Shown here: piece by piece, positions 43,630-56,015 of the stretch
How the letters are laid out: every line of letters begins with the position of its first letter
How positions within the stretch are numbered: the first letter of the stretch is position 1
Source: Warburgia ugandensis
Taxonomy: Eukaryota; Streptophyta; Magnoliopsida; Canellales; Canellaceae
Reading direction: 5' to 3'
Length of the DNA: 64,000 bases
Assembly (NCBI GenBank): GCA_035236585.1
Contig: CP141132.1
Span: 27,983,445-28,047,444, forward strand
Made by a program: the position numbers and the translations under genes
The notes under the pieces: generated by a model
Seen by the model: the letters and a program-made list of their open reading frames with translations, nothing else
Database searches by the model: none
Told to the model about the DNA's origin: nothing

Positions 43630-44335
43630 ATCAACCCGGGTCATCAACTCTATGACCAATTTGATCATCCATCATGATGTAGTCATTGATCTATCTTTAA
43701 ATGATAGATCTATGATTGATTTACAAATTTTGGCATGATCCAATAGTTGATCTACCTCCAAATGGTAGATCTGGACCTATCACAACCATTTATTGCCATA
43801 TGACCATTGATTTATCTCCAAAAGTTAGATTTATGATCGATTCATGAACTATCACGTGATCCAACATTGATTAGTCACCAACACCTCGAGCTATGACCGA
43901 TCTGATCCATTCACCATGATCTAATTATTGATCATCCACCAGAAATGGAATCTATGTTTGATTTGATCCTTTCATCATGTTTTAACCCTAGATCAATCAC
44001 TAAACATCAGATCTTTGATTGATCCACCCATATGAGATGATCTGACTACTAAGTAACCACTTAATACCTAGATATGCAATCAATATAAGCTCCCATTTTG
44101 TTCTAAATGTGGATTTCACACTAGATGATCTAATATGTAACCTGATCTAGGCCTTCATCTTGATCTAACTGTATATTAGTAAAACATACTCCTAGATCAT
44201 ATTTAATTCAAGTATTCATTTTGATCGACCATAGATCTATAACCAAACCCCTAGACCAATGACATATTTAGCCCATTCCTATGATCTGATCATCGATTGA
44301 CCATCTAATGCCAAATCTATGAGATCAAGCAATGC
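43630..44335 (+). repeat. 60-bp GATC-rich tandem array in the C3 LTR
   Basis: Blocks like GATCTATGAYYGAT recur at about 43649, 43709, 43770, 43830, 43890, 43951, 44012 and 44072, a steady 60-61 bp step, with weaker copies to about 44335. Each unit also has a TGATCYAA and an ATTGATC part. Units are diverged, so the array is old. Confidence 0.85.
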
Positions 44336-46096
44336 ATCTCTTTCTTATTTGTAGTGGTTCCACAATTGCAGCTACAGATCAACATATCTTTGCTTTCTCA
44401 GTGCACTAATTAACAATAGAGAGATGATCGGAGCAATCCATTTATGCATCGACAATGAAATCTACGAATTGGTTAGTTGAACTACGGTCTACTTAGCGAC
44501 ATGCATTTTTATGATATTGCTTTAAGATTTATCTTTTGTAATAATTACATTAGATGCTTAATTTGGGAACTAAAAAAGCATTATCTAATAAATTAATAAA
44601 GAATGCATGGTTTGAATGCTCAAGAAGATATGCTTTCACAACTTCTCAAGAATATGGGTTGAAAATGAATAGATTTTAATGGTTTCTCATAAAACTTTGA
44701 AATAACAGTTTTATTTTCATGAAATGATTTTGGAGATGTATATGATTTATGATTTGGCCAGGCACTTGATGAGTACTCATAAGTCTTGATGGGTGTGGAT
44801 TTATTTATGTTTAAGCAAGCGCTCCATGAGAAGCTATGAGCCTTGTTGGTTATGGTTTCATTGATGCTTTATGTAGGTACTCTATGAGAAGCTATAAGTC
44901 CTTATGGATATGGATTTCATTGATGTTTTAAGAAGTCACTCCTAGAATGTCCTAAGTCCTAGATGACTATTTGACTGGTGCTATAGGTGCACCACAAGAC
45001 CTAGAGGCGTGCAAGCCTGGGGTGATAGTAAAACCTAGAAGTAGGCATGCTACATGCCATTGTAAGTCTTGGAGATCCTATGCTAGGAGGTTCAGTTGGC
45101 CATTGACCTCTGAGATGATATTGATACTAGCCTTGCGATAGAGATGGTGGGGTTGTGGGAGTACCTTTTCATGGGGAAGTACTTTGGGTGGTAGCCGAGT
45201 AAGCCCCATGATGTCCTATGAGTCATGGCTATGATGGTATCCACATGCTAATGTAAAGGTCGCAGTAGTCACCAGTGGGTAGCAAAAGAACCCTATTAGC
45301 ATAGATATCTATGTAGTTTCAGCATGCTTAGCATGTTAGTCATTTGTTGAGAGTCTACACTAGTCATTGGTAGTAGGACTATATGCCACTATGATATGGA
45401 GTAATTAGTTTTTCATGATAATGTGAGTTCAGATTTTTATATCATGAACTAAGGGGTACGAGCCCTCGACTTTTGATATTTACATATTTAAGCTTACTAA
45501 ATTGACTAGCTTTCCATTTCTCTTAGATATTACACATGACTTGGATTACTAAATTTTCTTCGTGGATTTTCCCCCTCACAATTGTGAAACCAATGTTCAT
45601 GGTTATCATTTCCAATTTGATTTGATATGGAAAGAACTATTTTGCATAGAAATTGATAATTATTCTTTTGAAAGTGACCAATAGCTTTTGGTTTTGCCAG
45701 ATTGATGATTTATCATACGTAGGTTTGCTAACAATCAGATTATGAACATATAGTGTACTATTTGACATTATCAACTTTTATCGATATCGTACCTTGATTC
45801 TTACACCTAGCTAATGGCTTTGCCATTAGTATTATAATACATGTTGATTTTCCTAAAACTGATGGTTTTACCATGGTTAGCTTACTAAGGTGTTAGATTT
45901 CTTGATCATTACGATCGATTCTCCGTGATCAAGTACTAACTTATTCTTGCATATGAAAATGCATTGTGTTTTGTGAAGATTTTGATTGTAGATAACTACC
46001 TTTACATATGATAAACTCTAAAAATGTGTTGATTGTGTAAATCATGTACTACATGACATAATAACAACTTATTCCATCTACACATGGGTAAGCTTG

Positions 46097-46128
46097 CTGA
46101 GACATTGCAATGGTTTATAATGTCTCAG
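46097..46128 (+). other. Hairpin near the end of the C3 LTR
   Basis: CTGAGACATT and AATGTCTCAG form a perfect 10-bp stem around a 12-nt loop. The equivalent stems in C1 and C2 use GGC/GCC or GGC/GCT where this one has GAC/GTC. The 5' LTR copy (41151-41180) has one mismatch. Confidence 0.75.
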
Positions 46129-46657
46129 ATTTGAAGAATTAGAATAGAAGGATGAATTAGTCAAACGTGAAAGCAACTGTGGAGTTTGAAATTTCAAAAG
46201 GTTGAGATTTTCCAGTATTTGAAAGTGAGCTTTCCAACTTTAGGCTAACTTTATGATTTATTACAAAGTGTGAATGTATATTTACTTTCATGATTGTGGA
46301 CTCATTTGTATTTAATATGTTGTGACAAGAGGTTCTAGGATGTGATAGGTTTTTGTATATTTGTTTTAAAACCATGAAAATTATTTGTATCTCCTATTAG
46401 GCGTTCCACATGTATGCATCAAATGTGCATATGTCTGAAAAACAGAGGAAACTCTACCAAAATTTGGGTAGAATTGAAGCATTCATTTCATTGTAAAATC
46501 CTTATATTTTTGTAAGAAACGACAATTAGGATCTTCAAAATCACTTTTGAAAAAGAAAAAATTTTCATTGTTTTGTTTTCAAAAAAATTTCAAATAATGG
46601 ATATCCCAAATTTGGAAATAGTATTTAAAGAGTATTTTGAAACTCTAGGGTGTCGCA

Positions 46658-47365
46658 ATTATATTCTTTTTATCATCTCTTGTTTGGTGTTGACACTTAA
46701 ATGGTGTTGTGTGAGGTTAAGAAATTGGTATATGAGGACTTCATATACTAGATTTTATAGTGTGAGCTTTCAATTTAGGATCAATTTGTACATAGGATTT
46801 AACCTTTTTCATTGTGAATCTTATCAGTTCTATTCAATATAATTTCTGATCAATGAGCAATTTAAATTCAAAAAGCTAGAGAAAGTGCAATGCAACCTTC
46901 TGAGGGTGTTAACACTTATTCTTCTCTTTTTAGAGGTAAATTGCATTTTATCATATATTTTTTTATCGATGTTTAAGCAGCAAACAATCAACAAATTTCT
47001 GGAGTAGATGCTATTGTTTAATTTTTTAATTTAACATACCAATTCATGTCCTTATTAGAACTATTGTTGCAGATGGATGATTAGTTGTATACTTTCTTTT
47101 GTTTTCTTAGTTCATAGACTAATGAATGCCTTTTCTATTCTTCTTCCCATGCTTTAGTGAAGCTGTAAAGTGCCAGGTGTTTTAATGTTATCATATTGTT
47201 TAGAGCAAGAAGTTAGATTCATGGAATTCCTTTGTTGAATGGAATTTTCATCTTGGATTAGATTCTCTTATGCTAGTTTACATGGTCAGTCAGTTTTGGT
47301 TGGTTTTGACTAATCTATAGTAGAAACAATGGATTTTTTTATGACTGGTCTTAGTGTAGCTTTAA
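46658..47365. other. Unassigned 708 bp between C3 and E1
   Basis: AT-rich sequence with no domain, repeat or RNA gene that I recognise. It may be a surviving piece of older target DNA. Confidence 0.5.
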
Positions 47366-50108
47366 TGATACTAGCAAGTGCATGAATCAAAGTAGTATTT
47401 GCATGTGAGAGAGGTCGATCCCACAAGGAATCTCATAAAATGGATCTTATTTAAGGTGCTTAACTTTAGCCAAAGAGAGAGATTGATTTGGAATTGAATT
47501 TAAATTAAGAAAGTAAATGCATGAAATTAGAAACTATAATTAAAAGAAACTTGCTAAAATTAAAACTAAACAAGGAGATTAGAAACTAACCTAAGTACAT
47601 GTATTAAACTAAAAGAAACTAATGCAAAACAAGCATGAATTAAACTAAGCAACTTAACTTAAGGAAACTAATAAATGGAAACTTTCCTAGATTAAAACTT
47701 CCCTATACTAGAATTAGAAACTTTCTAAAAATAGAACCTTGTAAAAAAAAATTAGGAAACTTTTTATCACTATAATAACATGCATAAACAAGTAACCAAT
47801 GTGATCTAACTATATTTAACATAAAATTAGAAACATGCATGTAAATAAAAACTACAATTAAGGAGACTTTCTAGAGTTAACACTTTTTAAGTCTAAAACT
47901 TCTTAAAGATGGAACTTTATAAAAATTAAAAAGGAAACTTTATAAACCTAAATTAAGATTCAAATAACTGAAAAGTAACTACTAAATTAATATTAAATAA
48001 TTAAACTAACCACAAATCTGAAATGAAAGTAACCTATTATCATGCGCATGATCTATGGATTGTGCGCATGGTTCATGGGTCCAAAGATGGCCAGAATTGA
48101 TGCTATTAATGCAAATAAACATGCAATATAAGCTATGAAATTGATATAAAAACTTAAAAAGCTAAATGGGTTCCTATGTATTCAAGCAAATAAGATGTTT
48201 TGATTGCTGGAAATAAAGCATAAAGATTAACGAGAATTTTTTTTACATTTCAAGCACATAAGAAAATTAACAAAATCAAGCATAATAAAGCAATTGAAAC
48301 AACAAATTTTGTACAAGATAACAACCCAGATCCAAAGTAATTTTATGAGAGAAAAATTCCATAACAATAATCCTCAAGAAACTTTATTAAATCAATTCCA
48401 AAATACATCAAAATTTTTGCACATAAACAACACAAATTTCTAAAAATTTAACAATAAACTATGCCCTAATTACTAATCTAAAAAACAACAAAAATTCAAT
48501 CTAATGATCATAAACTAAACTAAGCCAACATGCAAAGAAATTCCAAAAATAAATTCAAGAAAGAAGATGGCTAGGAAGATGAACTAAAGTAAGAAAAGTG
48601 GACCTAAGACTAGGCTAGAATTAAGGAAGAAAATGTGAATTTCCTAATGGGGAATTCAAGGTTGCAAGCTATTTCTTCTCTTGGTTGTCACTACCAGAGA
48701 AGAATTAACTTGAATCTCAAGGGAATGAGCAAGAAAAACTGATGAAATTGAAGCAAAGAAAAGAGGGTAAGCTAAGTGGAAAGATGAGTGAAGAATTAGA
48801 AAGAAAATCAATAGAAACCAAGGCAACAATACTAAAAAAATGAAAGAAAACTACTAACCTAAATTGGAGAGCTATGTTTCAAGGTTATCTCACCCAACCC
48901 CTACATGGAAAAAAACGTTGAACTCCATAAGGTATTTTTAGATGATTTGGTTTCCAATTTGATGAATGTTCAATCTAAGATAGAGAAGGAGATCTAGATT
49001 TATGGCTAAGGTGGAGAATAAGGAAGGAAAGTTAGGTGGGAGGTGAGGTAAACAAGGTGATGTAAGAAAGAGAGGAGCATGGCTGGTTGGTTTCCTAATT
49101 TGAAAGGTGGGAGGCACCTTTTTCTTAATGAGGAAGTATGGGCCTCCAACCCCTCTCTTAAAGTGGTTTTGAATAGTCAAAAGAGTGAGGGAATAAGAAA
49201 GAAAATTTGGAAAAAATCCTAAGGTTTGATGTGCTTTGTATGGACTTAGATCTAAGGGTTTCAAAATTAGGAAACCACGTGAAATTCCTGACTAAGAAAG
49301 GGGGGCATCCTCTTCTAGGAAGGTGGCTCCCTCATTGATTTAAAAATGTGGAATCCTAGGATGAATGATGGATTTGTGATGAGAAATGGATTAGGAAAGT
49401 GGATTTTTCTCTATTGATGAGTCCCTTAATGCATGGTCATCTTACCTTTTACAATTCTCTTCAAAATCCCTTAAAAATCACACTTTTAATATAGGAAAGT
49501 TGCTTGGATTAATGTTCCAATCATGTGGCTCCATGTGGCACTCCTCCTTGACTTGATGGCTCATTACTGGTGGCTTAAGTGGCTTCAAGGATTGAGTAGC
49601 TTATTTTGCTTATCATCCTTTTTCATGGCTTTAATGGTTAAGGTGCTTGAATGGCTCCCATGCAAAGGTGGTGGAAATGCATGGATTGGGCTTGGGTACC
49701 TTTCTAATCGCCTTTTGCTTCTCCAATTGCCTTCTTGCTTGCATATGATATTCTTAAACCTTTATCGTACCTTGAAATGATGACAATCAGGCTTTGGCTT
49801 GCTTAGGTTTCCTAGTTAGACTAGGACCTCATGAATGGCTTCAATTCTTATCTCGATCAAGCTTGGCCTTTGGATTACCTTCTCAACGCCTACAAAACAT
49901 GAAAAATCCTATTTAATTTCTAAAGAATTATGATGATTCACATACTTACTTTGGAATAGCTTCTGAACTTGTAAAATATCAATCTTTTGAATAATTAGGT
50001 TAGAATTGCATGTCTTATAAATTTTCAAATAACCTTAGAAATAACACTAAATTATGTAATACATGGGATACTAATTGGGCAGTTTTATATAAAATTGAAC
50101 ACTCATCA
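47366..50108 (-). repeat. E1 3' LTR (2743 bp)
   Basis: Ends are TGATACTAGCAAG at 47366 and AACACTCATCA at 50108 (minus start TGATGAGTGTTC). Just outside is the tract GGTTAGAGGGGT (minus). It is similar along its length to E2, E3 and E4. The reading frame near 49523-49780 on the other strand has no recognisable content. Confidence 0.88.
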
Positions 50109-51970
50109 ACCCCTCTAACCAGCATTTTTCTAGTCCTGAGTAAAACATGTGAAAATTCATGAAAACAAAATGGTTGCCATTCTTGTAGGTACTTACGATT
50201 ACATAGCATATGCGACAAGCCCTTAAATCCCTAGGTTACCCCTAGTGAACATGTTAGATCTCATGAGGGTTTGCAGTGAATATACTCACAAAATTCAATA
50301 AGGTGAAGTTTTTTATTTTATCTCAGAGAATTCTCATCCATTAGCATTTTACTTGCTTCAACAACTTAACAAAGATGAATGAGAAATTCCATAAATTACC
50401 CACATACCAAAGCCATTTTATTCTGGTTTAATCTCGGAGTGCAGTGCGTGTATAAGCTACATAAGTCAAGACTTCTAAATAGATATGTCCATTGCTCTAT
50501 TGGAAAGATGTATTAACCAAATTCTCAATGGTATACACTTAAAAATAAGTTCTCATGGAAAAGGGGTCAAACAAATTCTTATCTTTATGTGACCAAATCC
50601 AAAGCTACTAATGGCACACATAAGTTCTTTTAAGCACAAATGAGATAAAGATATGATCCATATGAATAGATGTCTTTACCAAGACCATTAGAAATAGTTC
50701 ACCTTAATTCATTTATATTTATATTCTCATCATGGATATGTTTCACCTAATATCAATAAGCCTTCAGATAGGATGAAATGTAGGCTTAAGATAGGTTCTG
50801 AACGAAAGGGTATAATGATTCAAAAGTTTCAAATTTGAATAGAGGACTTCTATGAATATTTGTTTGGACAATTTACTTTTGAATGCACTTGAAGTGAATA
50901 TTTCTTCTGTTTTACCTTTTATCTTTGCCCAACTTTTTTTTTCCTTGTCTTTTTCAGATACTACTATTTTCCTTCCTTTTCCTTGTATTTCTAAGAAGGA
51001 ACACTTTTCTTTATACTTTTAATACTTTTCACTTCTTTGACTTTTGTCATTTTTCTTATTTTTCTATAATCTCATTTGTCAAAGATAAGCAATGAATATT
51101 CTTACTAGGCTTTCTTTGAGTTAAGGTAAATGGGGTTTCAAAAAGAAAAGTCTTATCAAGAGGCTCAAAGGGTCCAACTATTGGTGGGTAGGCTCTATGT
51201 CTCTGGGCTAAAACAAGGATGGTCTATATCATTTCCTGGGTATCTTAAAACCTATTAGATTCAATAAATATTTACAAAAAAATGTTAATACTCCTATTTA
51301 TTCTTAGCATTTTGACCAAAATAAAGAATAGTAGGATCTTTCAAAGTAATGTTTGCTAAAAATGGAATTATATATAACATTAAAAAAATGATAGTCTTTA
51401 ATACTCAATTAGTGAAAGGTTTACATAGATTTCCTCAAGGTCTCCAAGTTATAACCACCTATCTATCTAGGCTTATGTACTGTGCATAAGTGTATTCTAA
51501 GATTAAACTTTCATAAAATACTTCAAGATATGAATAAAATATAGAATTATCCATATTCATTTTTATTAAAAAGTTATAGTGGAAATACTAAACTTTAGAC
51601 AATCCAACTCTCATTAGAGTAAAAGAACTTTGACCTCAATAACTTTTAAAAAGTCAGAATTTTTTATTTTTACATATGAAGAAAAACTCAAAACTCTCAT
51701 GCATGTTTACAATCCCCAACCTGAACTAAAGATTGTCCCTAATGTTTTGCAATATAGGTCACCTATAAGATAAATTAGTAATTTAGAACAATGAAACTTT
51801 AAAATCCTGTGTTGCCTCCCAATGAGCGCTAAGTCTAATGTCTTTAGCAAACATGCTATGCAATGATAATGATGAATGCAACTCTAATGAAGTAAGAAAG
51901 TGTCAGAGAACATGCTAATGTGGATCTTGCTAGACTGTTCCTCAGGTAATGTTTCTTCCACTTTAGAATT
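50109..51970 (-). other. E1 3' spacer
   Basis: This non-coding stretch lies between integrase and LTR. Athila elements often carry a long spacer or env-like frame here; no such frame can be recognised. The matching region of E2 is about 56016-57760, and the E3 tail 5227-5757 matches its LTR-proximal end. Confidence 0.7.
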
Positions 51971-52910
51971 TCTCAACTCTAAGAAGGGTTTCAACCTTTG
52001 TCCATTAACATTTGAGATCTCTCCATCATTTTCTATCTCGACGACCTTATAAGGATATAAAGTACATATAATGTAGGGTCCAGTCCATTAAGATCTAAGT
52101 TTTCCTAAAAATAAATGCAACCTAAAATTATACATAGGGACCTTTTATCCAAGTGTGAAGGACTTTCTTAAGATATGTCTATCGTGAGTGCTTTTCATGT
52201 GGTCTTTGTGTAACTTTGTAGACTCATATGCATCTTTCTTATGTTCATCCAACACATTAAGTTGTACTTTTCTATGGGTTCTAGTAATATCTAAATAAAA
52301 AATGAGCTTTTTGGTGGCCCAATGTTTTGTGTTCAAGTTCTATTGTCACAAGGTTGGTTTTTCCATTAACCAAGTGGAGGAGTTTTAAATGAAGTTTGAT
52401 AGGCCCATAAAGTGTCATAAAACCTCAAAGACAGATCTTTCCTACTTAGATTCACTATCTTTTCTAAAATACGATTTATTTCTCTATTAGACACTTCTAC
52501 TTGTCCACTAATCTAGGGATGATAAGGGGTTGCAATTTTATGACTAACATCATATTTTTTCATTAAATTGTCAAAAATTCTACTACAAAAATGTTTTCTG
52601 CCATCACTAATTATGGCCCTAGGTGTACCAAAGCATACAAAATATGTTCTTTTAAGAACTTGACCACCACTTTGTGGTCATTAGTTTTACATGAAATTGC
52701 TTCTAGCCATTTTGAAACATAGTTTACCTCCACAAGGATATACAAATAACCAAAAGAATTAGGAAAGATCCCATAAAATCAATGCCCCATACCTCAAAAG
52801 ACTCAATTATGAAAATGGATTTAAGGGCATGATATTCCTTTTGCATATGCTCCCTAACTATTGACATCTAGCATATGTTAGGGAGTAAGCATGTGAATCC
52901 CTAAAAATGG
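51971..52910 (-). pseudogene. E1 integrase region (Athila type)
   Basis: Minus-strand motifs in order are D-F-M-G-P-F-P (about 52764-52790), I-S-D-G-R-K-H-F (about 52588-52618), and Q-V-E-V-S-N-R-E-I (about 52475-52507), giving the D-D-E core. Then comes an E-L-E-H-K block near 52320-52340, and V-N-G-Q-R-L-K-P-F closes at 51983-52009. S-N-R-E-I, E-L-E-H-K and V-N-G-Q-R-L-K are hallmarks of Athila/Tat integrases. Fossil, broken in several places. Confidence 0.9.
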
Positions 52911-53286
52911 TAAGCCAATAAAAGTCACACTAGAAAATCTTTACAGCTGCCATTCTAATGCCTTGATCATGAGAGTGCTTAAATAAGTATGGATCATTAG
53001 TAATAAACCTTTTCCTCTCTTGTTTTGATTAATGAGTAGGCTTTTGACTCATGACAAGATAATTGACTATATCAACATACTAAGATAATTGGGAAATGTG
53101 CAACAATTGTTCATTAGGAAATGTCTCCATTATGCATTTTCTTGCTAGTGGACTCCACAACTAGCTTGGATAAGTGGTTAGCTACAATGTTTTCTGAACC
53201 TTTTTTATCCCAAACATACAACAATAGTATCCATCGAATCAGCCTAGGTTTAGCATCTTTCTTTGAAAGATGGGATAGCTTTAAAA
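52911..53286 (-). pseudogene. E1 linker and RNase H end
   Basis: It is similar to E2 58730 to about 59215, where the Athila linker (D-E-Q-L..., Y-A-D-I-V-H-Y-L) and the end of RNase H are readable. It stops at the E2 LTR. Confidence 0.75.
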
Positions 53287-56015
53287 TTATTCATAGGAGT
53301 GCGAGTCAATGTAGTATTAGCACACACAGAGGTCGAACCCATGAGGAATCTCATAAATTTGTATGTTGGATGGATCCTATTTAAAGTGTTTAACATCGAC
53401 AAAAGAGATAGATTGAATTTATTTGACTTTAAATTAAGAAAATAAATGCATGAACTTAGAAACAACAATGAAAGAAAAGTTGATAAAATTAAAACTAAGA
53501 AATGGAATTAGAAACCAACCTAACTAACATGAATTTAACTAAAGGAAACTAATGCAAAATTATCATGAATTAAACTAAGCATCTAACTTAAGGAAACTAA
53601 TAGAAAGAAAGCTTTCCTAATCTAACACTGTCCTAAACAAGAACTTTCTAAGAATGAAACTTTCTAAAACTTAATTGGGAAAATTTATAACACTAAACTA
53701 ACATGTAAAAACAAGTAACCAATGAGATCTAACTAGTTTAGTAAGAAATTAGAAACATGCAGGTAAATGGAAACTACACTTAAGGAGACTTTCTAAATTT
53801 AACACTTTCTAATCCTAAAACTTTCAAAAGATGGAACTTCCCAAAAATAAAAATGAAAAATTTCAGAACCTAAAATAAGATGCAAACAATGGATTAACTA
53901 CTATAAAACTACAATCAATAACTAAATTCAACAAAATTCAAAGGAAAAGTACCCAAGTACCATGCGTGTGATCCATGGATTGTGCGCATCATTCATGGGT
54001 TCAAGGATAGTCTATTTTGATGATTCTAAAGAAAATAAATATGAATCATAAGCTTTGAATATCATAAAAAATCTAAAATGCTAAATGGGTTTCCAAGGAT
54101 TATTTAGATGGCTAGAAACACAGCACAAAGTTTAAGGAGAAAAATTTCCAGATTTCAAGCACTTAAGAACATTAACCAAATCAAGCATAATAAAGCAATT
54201 GAAACAAATTTTTTTTAACAAGATAACAACCCAGATCTAAAGTATTTTAATTAAAGAAGCATTCCATAATAAGAATCCCCAAGAAACTTTATTGAATCAA
54301 TGCCAAATTACATCAAAATTTTTGCTCATAAACACGTACAAAATTCTCTAAAGTGCATGCTAAACTATGGCCCAAACCCAAGTCTAAATAGCAAAAAAAC
54401 TTTAATCTAATTATCAGAAATTAAAATAATCTAACATGCAAGGAAATTCTAGAAAGAAATTTGAGAGAGAATATGGCTAAGATGATGAACTAAAGCAAGG
54501 AAAATGGACCTAAAATTAAGATAGAATTAAGAAACAAAACGTGAATTTCCTAAGGGGGAATTCAAGGTTGCAAGCTATTATGCTCTTAGTTGTCACTACA
54601 AGAGAAGAACTAAGTTGAGTCTTGAATGAATTTGTAAGAAAAATGAATAATAGTTAAACAGAAAAAAAGGGAAAGGTAAGTGGAAAGATGAGTGAAGAAC
54701 TAGAAAGTAAATCAATGGAAACTAAGGCAATGAAACTAAAACAATGAAAGCAAACTACTAAGATGAATTGGAAAGAAAATAATAAAGGAAATAACATGAA
54801 ATCTAGAGGAAGAAAAGCACCAAAAGAATGCCAAAGTCCATTAACAAGGATCACCAAAGGAGAGCTATGATTCAAGGTTGTCTCACCCAATCCTTGGGTA
54901 AATATGTGGGAACCTTGGAGATTTATAGAGTTTTGGGTTTCCAATTAGATGAGGGCTTAGTTAAGAAGAGAAAGTGGATCTAGATCTAAGGTTTCAAGGT
55001 AGGAATTTTAGGTGGAGAGTTAGGTAAGCAAGATGATGTAATCAAGGTGATGCAAAAGAGATGGGCTTGTTGGTTTCCTAAATTAGATGGAGTTAGACAT
55101 CATTTTCCTTGGAAGATAAGTGGGTCTACTTTCCCTTATAATTTGATTATGATTTGTTTATGGAAAGAGGGAAAAGAGAGAAAAAATTAGTAAGGAAAGA
55201 AGGAAAAAAAAAAAGGTTTATTGTGCTTTGAATGGACTTAGGTTTCAGGTTTGCTAATTAGGAAACCACTTGAAATTGCCAACAACACAAGGGGGAGGCA
55301 TCACCTTCTAAGAAGGTGGCTCCCTCCTTCAGTGAAAACATAGAACCCTAGAGTGAATGGTGGATCAGGGATGGTAAATGGATTAAGAAGGTTGTGTTTT
55401 TTCCCTTGATGGGTCCCTCAATGAATGATCCTCTTACCTTTTACAATTCTCTATTAAAATCCCTTAAAAAACACACATTTAACATAGGAAAATTGCTTGA
55501 ATTGATGCTCCAATCGTGTGGATCCATGTGATAATCATCCATGGATTGATGGCTCATTCCTTGTTAGCTTAAGTGGCTTCAATTCTTGACTTTGAGGCTT
55601 GAGTAGCTTGGCTTCCTTAGGTTTCCTATTTGGACTAGGAAACCTTATGTATGGCTCCAATTCTCATGTGAAGTGATGAAAATGCATAACATTTTACATG
55701 GATCATTTTAATCACCTTTACTTTCTTCCAATTTCTTCCAAGGCTCTAACCCCACACCACGGGACAGAGGCACGATGCCCCTTACACCCTCCAGTGAGCT
55801 AACCATGTATCTTAATCCATGAAAAACTCTATTAAGTGCAATATAGGCCATTGGATCATCTTCTCACTTCCTAGAAAGAGTAAAAAAAAACTAATTAAAT
55901 ATTAAAAAGTTATGATGATTCACATACTTACTCTAGATTTGCTCATAACCTACAAATATCAAACTTTTAAATCATTAGGTTAGAAATGCATGTGTACAAA
56001 ATTAAACACTTATCA
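53287..56015 (-). repeat. E2 3' LTR (about 2729 bp)
   Basis: Minus-strand start TGATAAGTGTTTAATTTTG at 56015 follows a polypurine tract (GTTGGAGGCTG). The left end is placed by homology to E1 and is good to a few bases. It is collinear with E1 throughout. Confidence 0.85.

Larger units (their letters stand above)
40412..46657 (+). mobile_element. C3: family C gypsy element, mostly LTR
   Basis: A truncated 5' LTR piece (40412 to about 41593), a short interior (about 746 bp) with polypurine tract, and a full-length 3' LTR (42340-46657) lie in plus orientation. Almost all coding interior is absent. No primer site was found. The left end abuts the F fragment. The two LTR copies look about 80-85% alike by eye, so it is old. 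Confidence 0.78.
42340..46657 (+). repeat. C3 3' LTR (4318 bp)
   Basis: It starts TGTAATAACCTTTAATTTTG after the polypurine tract and ends GGGTGTCGCA. Landmarks in sense order are the upstream motif at 42576-42605, a GC-rich zone with degenerate repeats (42938-43350), a roughly 60-bp GATC-rich array (43630-44335) and a hairpin (46097-46128). Reading frames within it, such as 43019-43339, have no recognisable content and fall in the repeats. Confidence 0.85.
47366..53286 (-). mobile_element. E1: Athila-type Ty3/gypsy element, interrupted
   Basis: In minus order from the right come the end of the RNase H region, an integrase, a long non-coding 3' spacer, a polypurine tract and a 2743-bp LTR. 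The interior is cut at about 53286 by the LTR of a second copy, E2, at the place equivalent to about 59215 in E2. The integrase motifs and long 3' spacer are typical of the Athila lineage. Broken, with many disruptive changes. Confidence 0.88.

Noticed and set aside
46573-46842. 89-codon frame with membrane-like segments
   Set aside because: It starts inside the end of the C3 LTR and runs out into AT-rich sequence; no supporting homology.
49523-49780. 85-codon hydrophobic frame on the plus strand
   Set aside because: It is antisense to the E1 Athila LTR, and the other Athila LTRs do not keep it.
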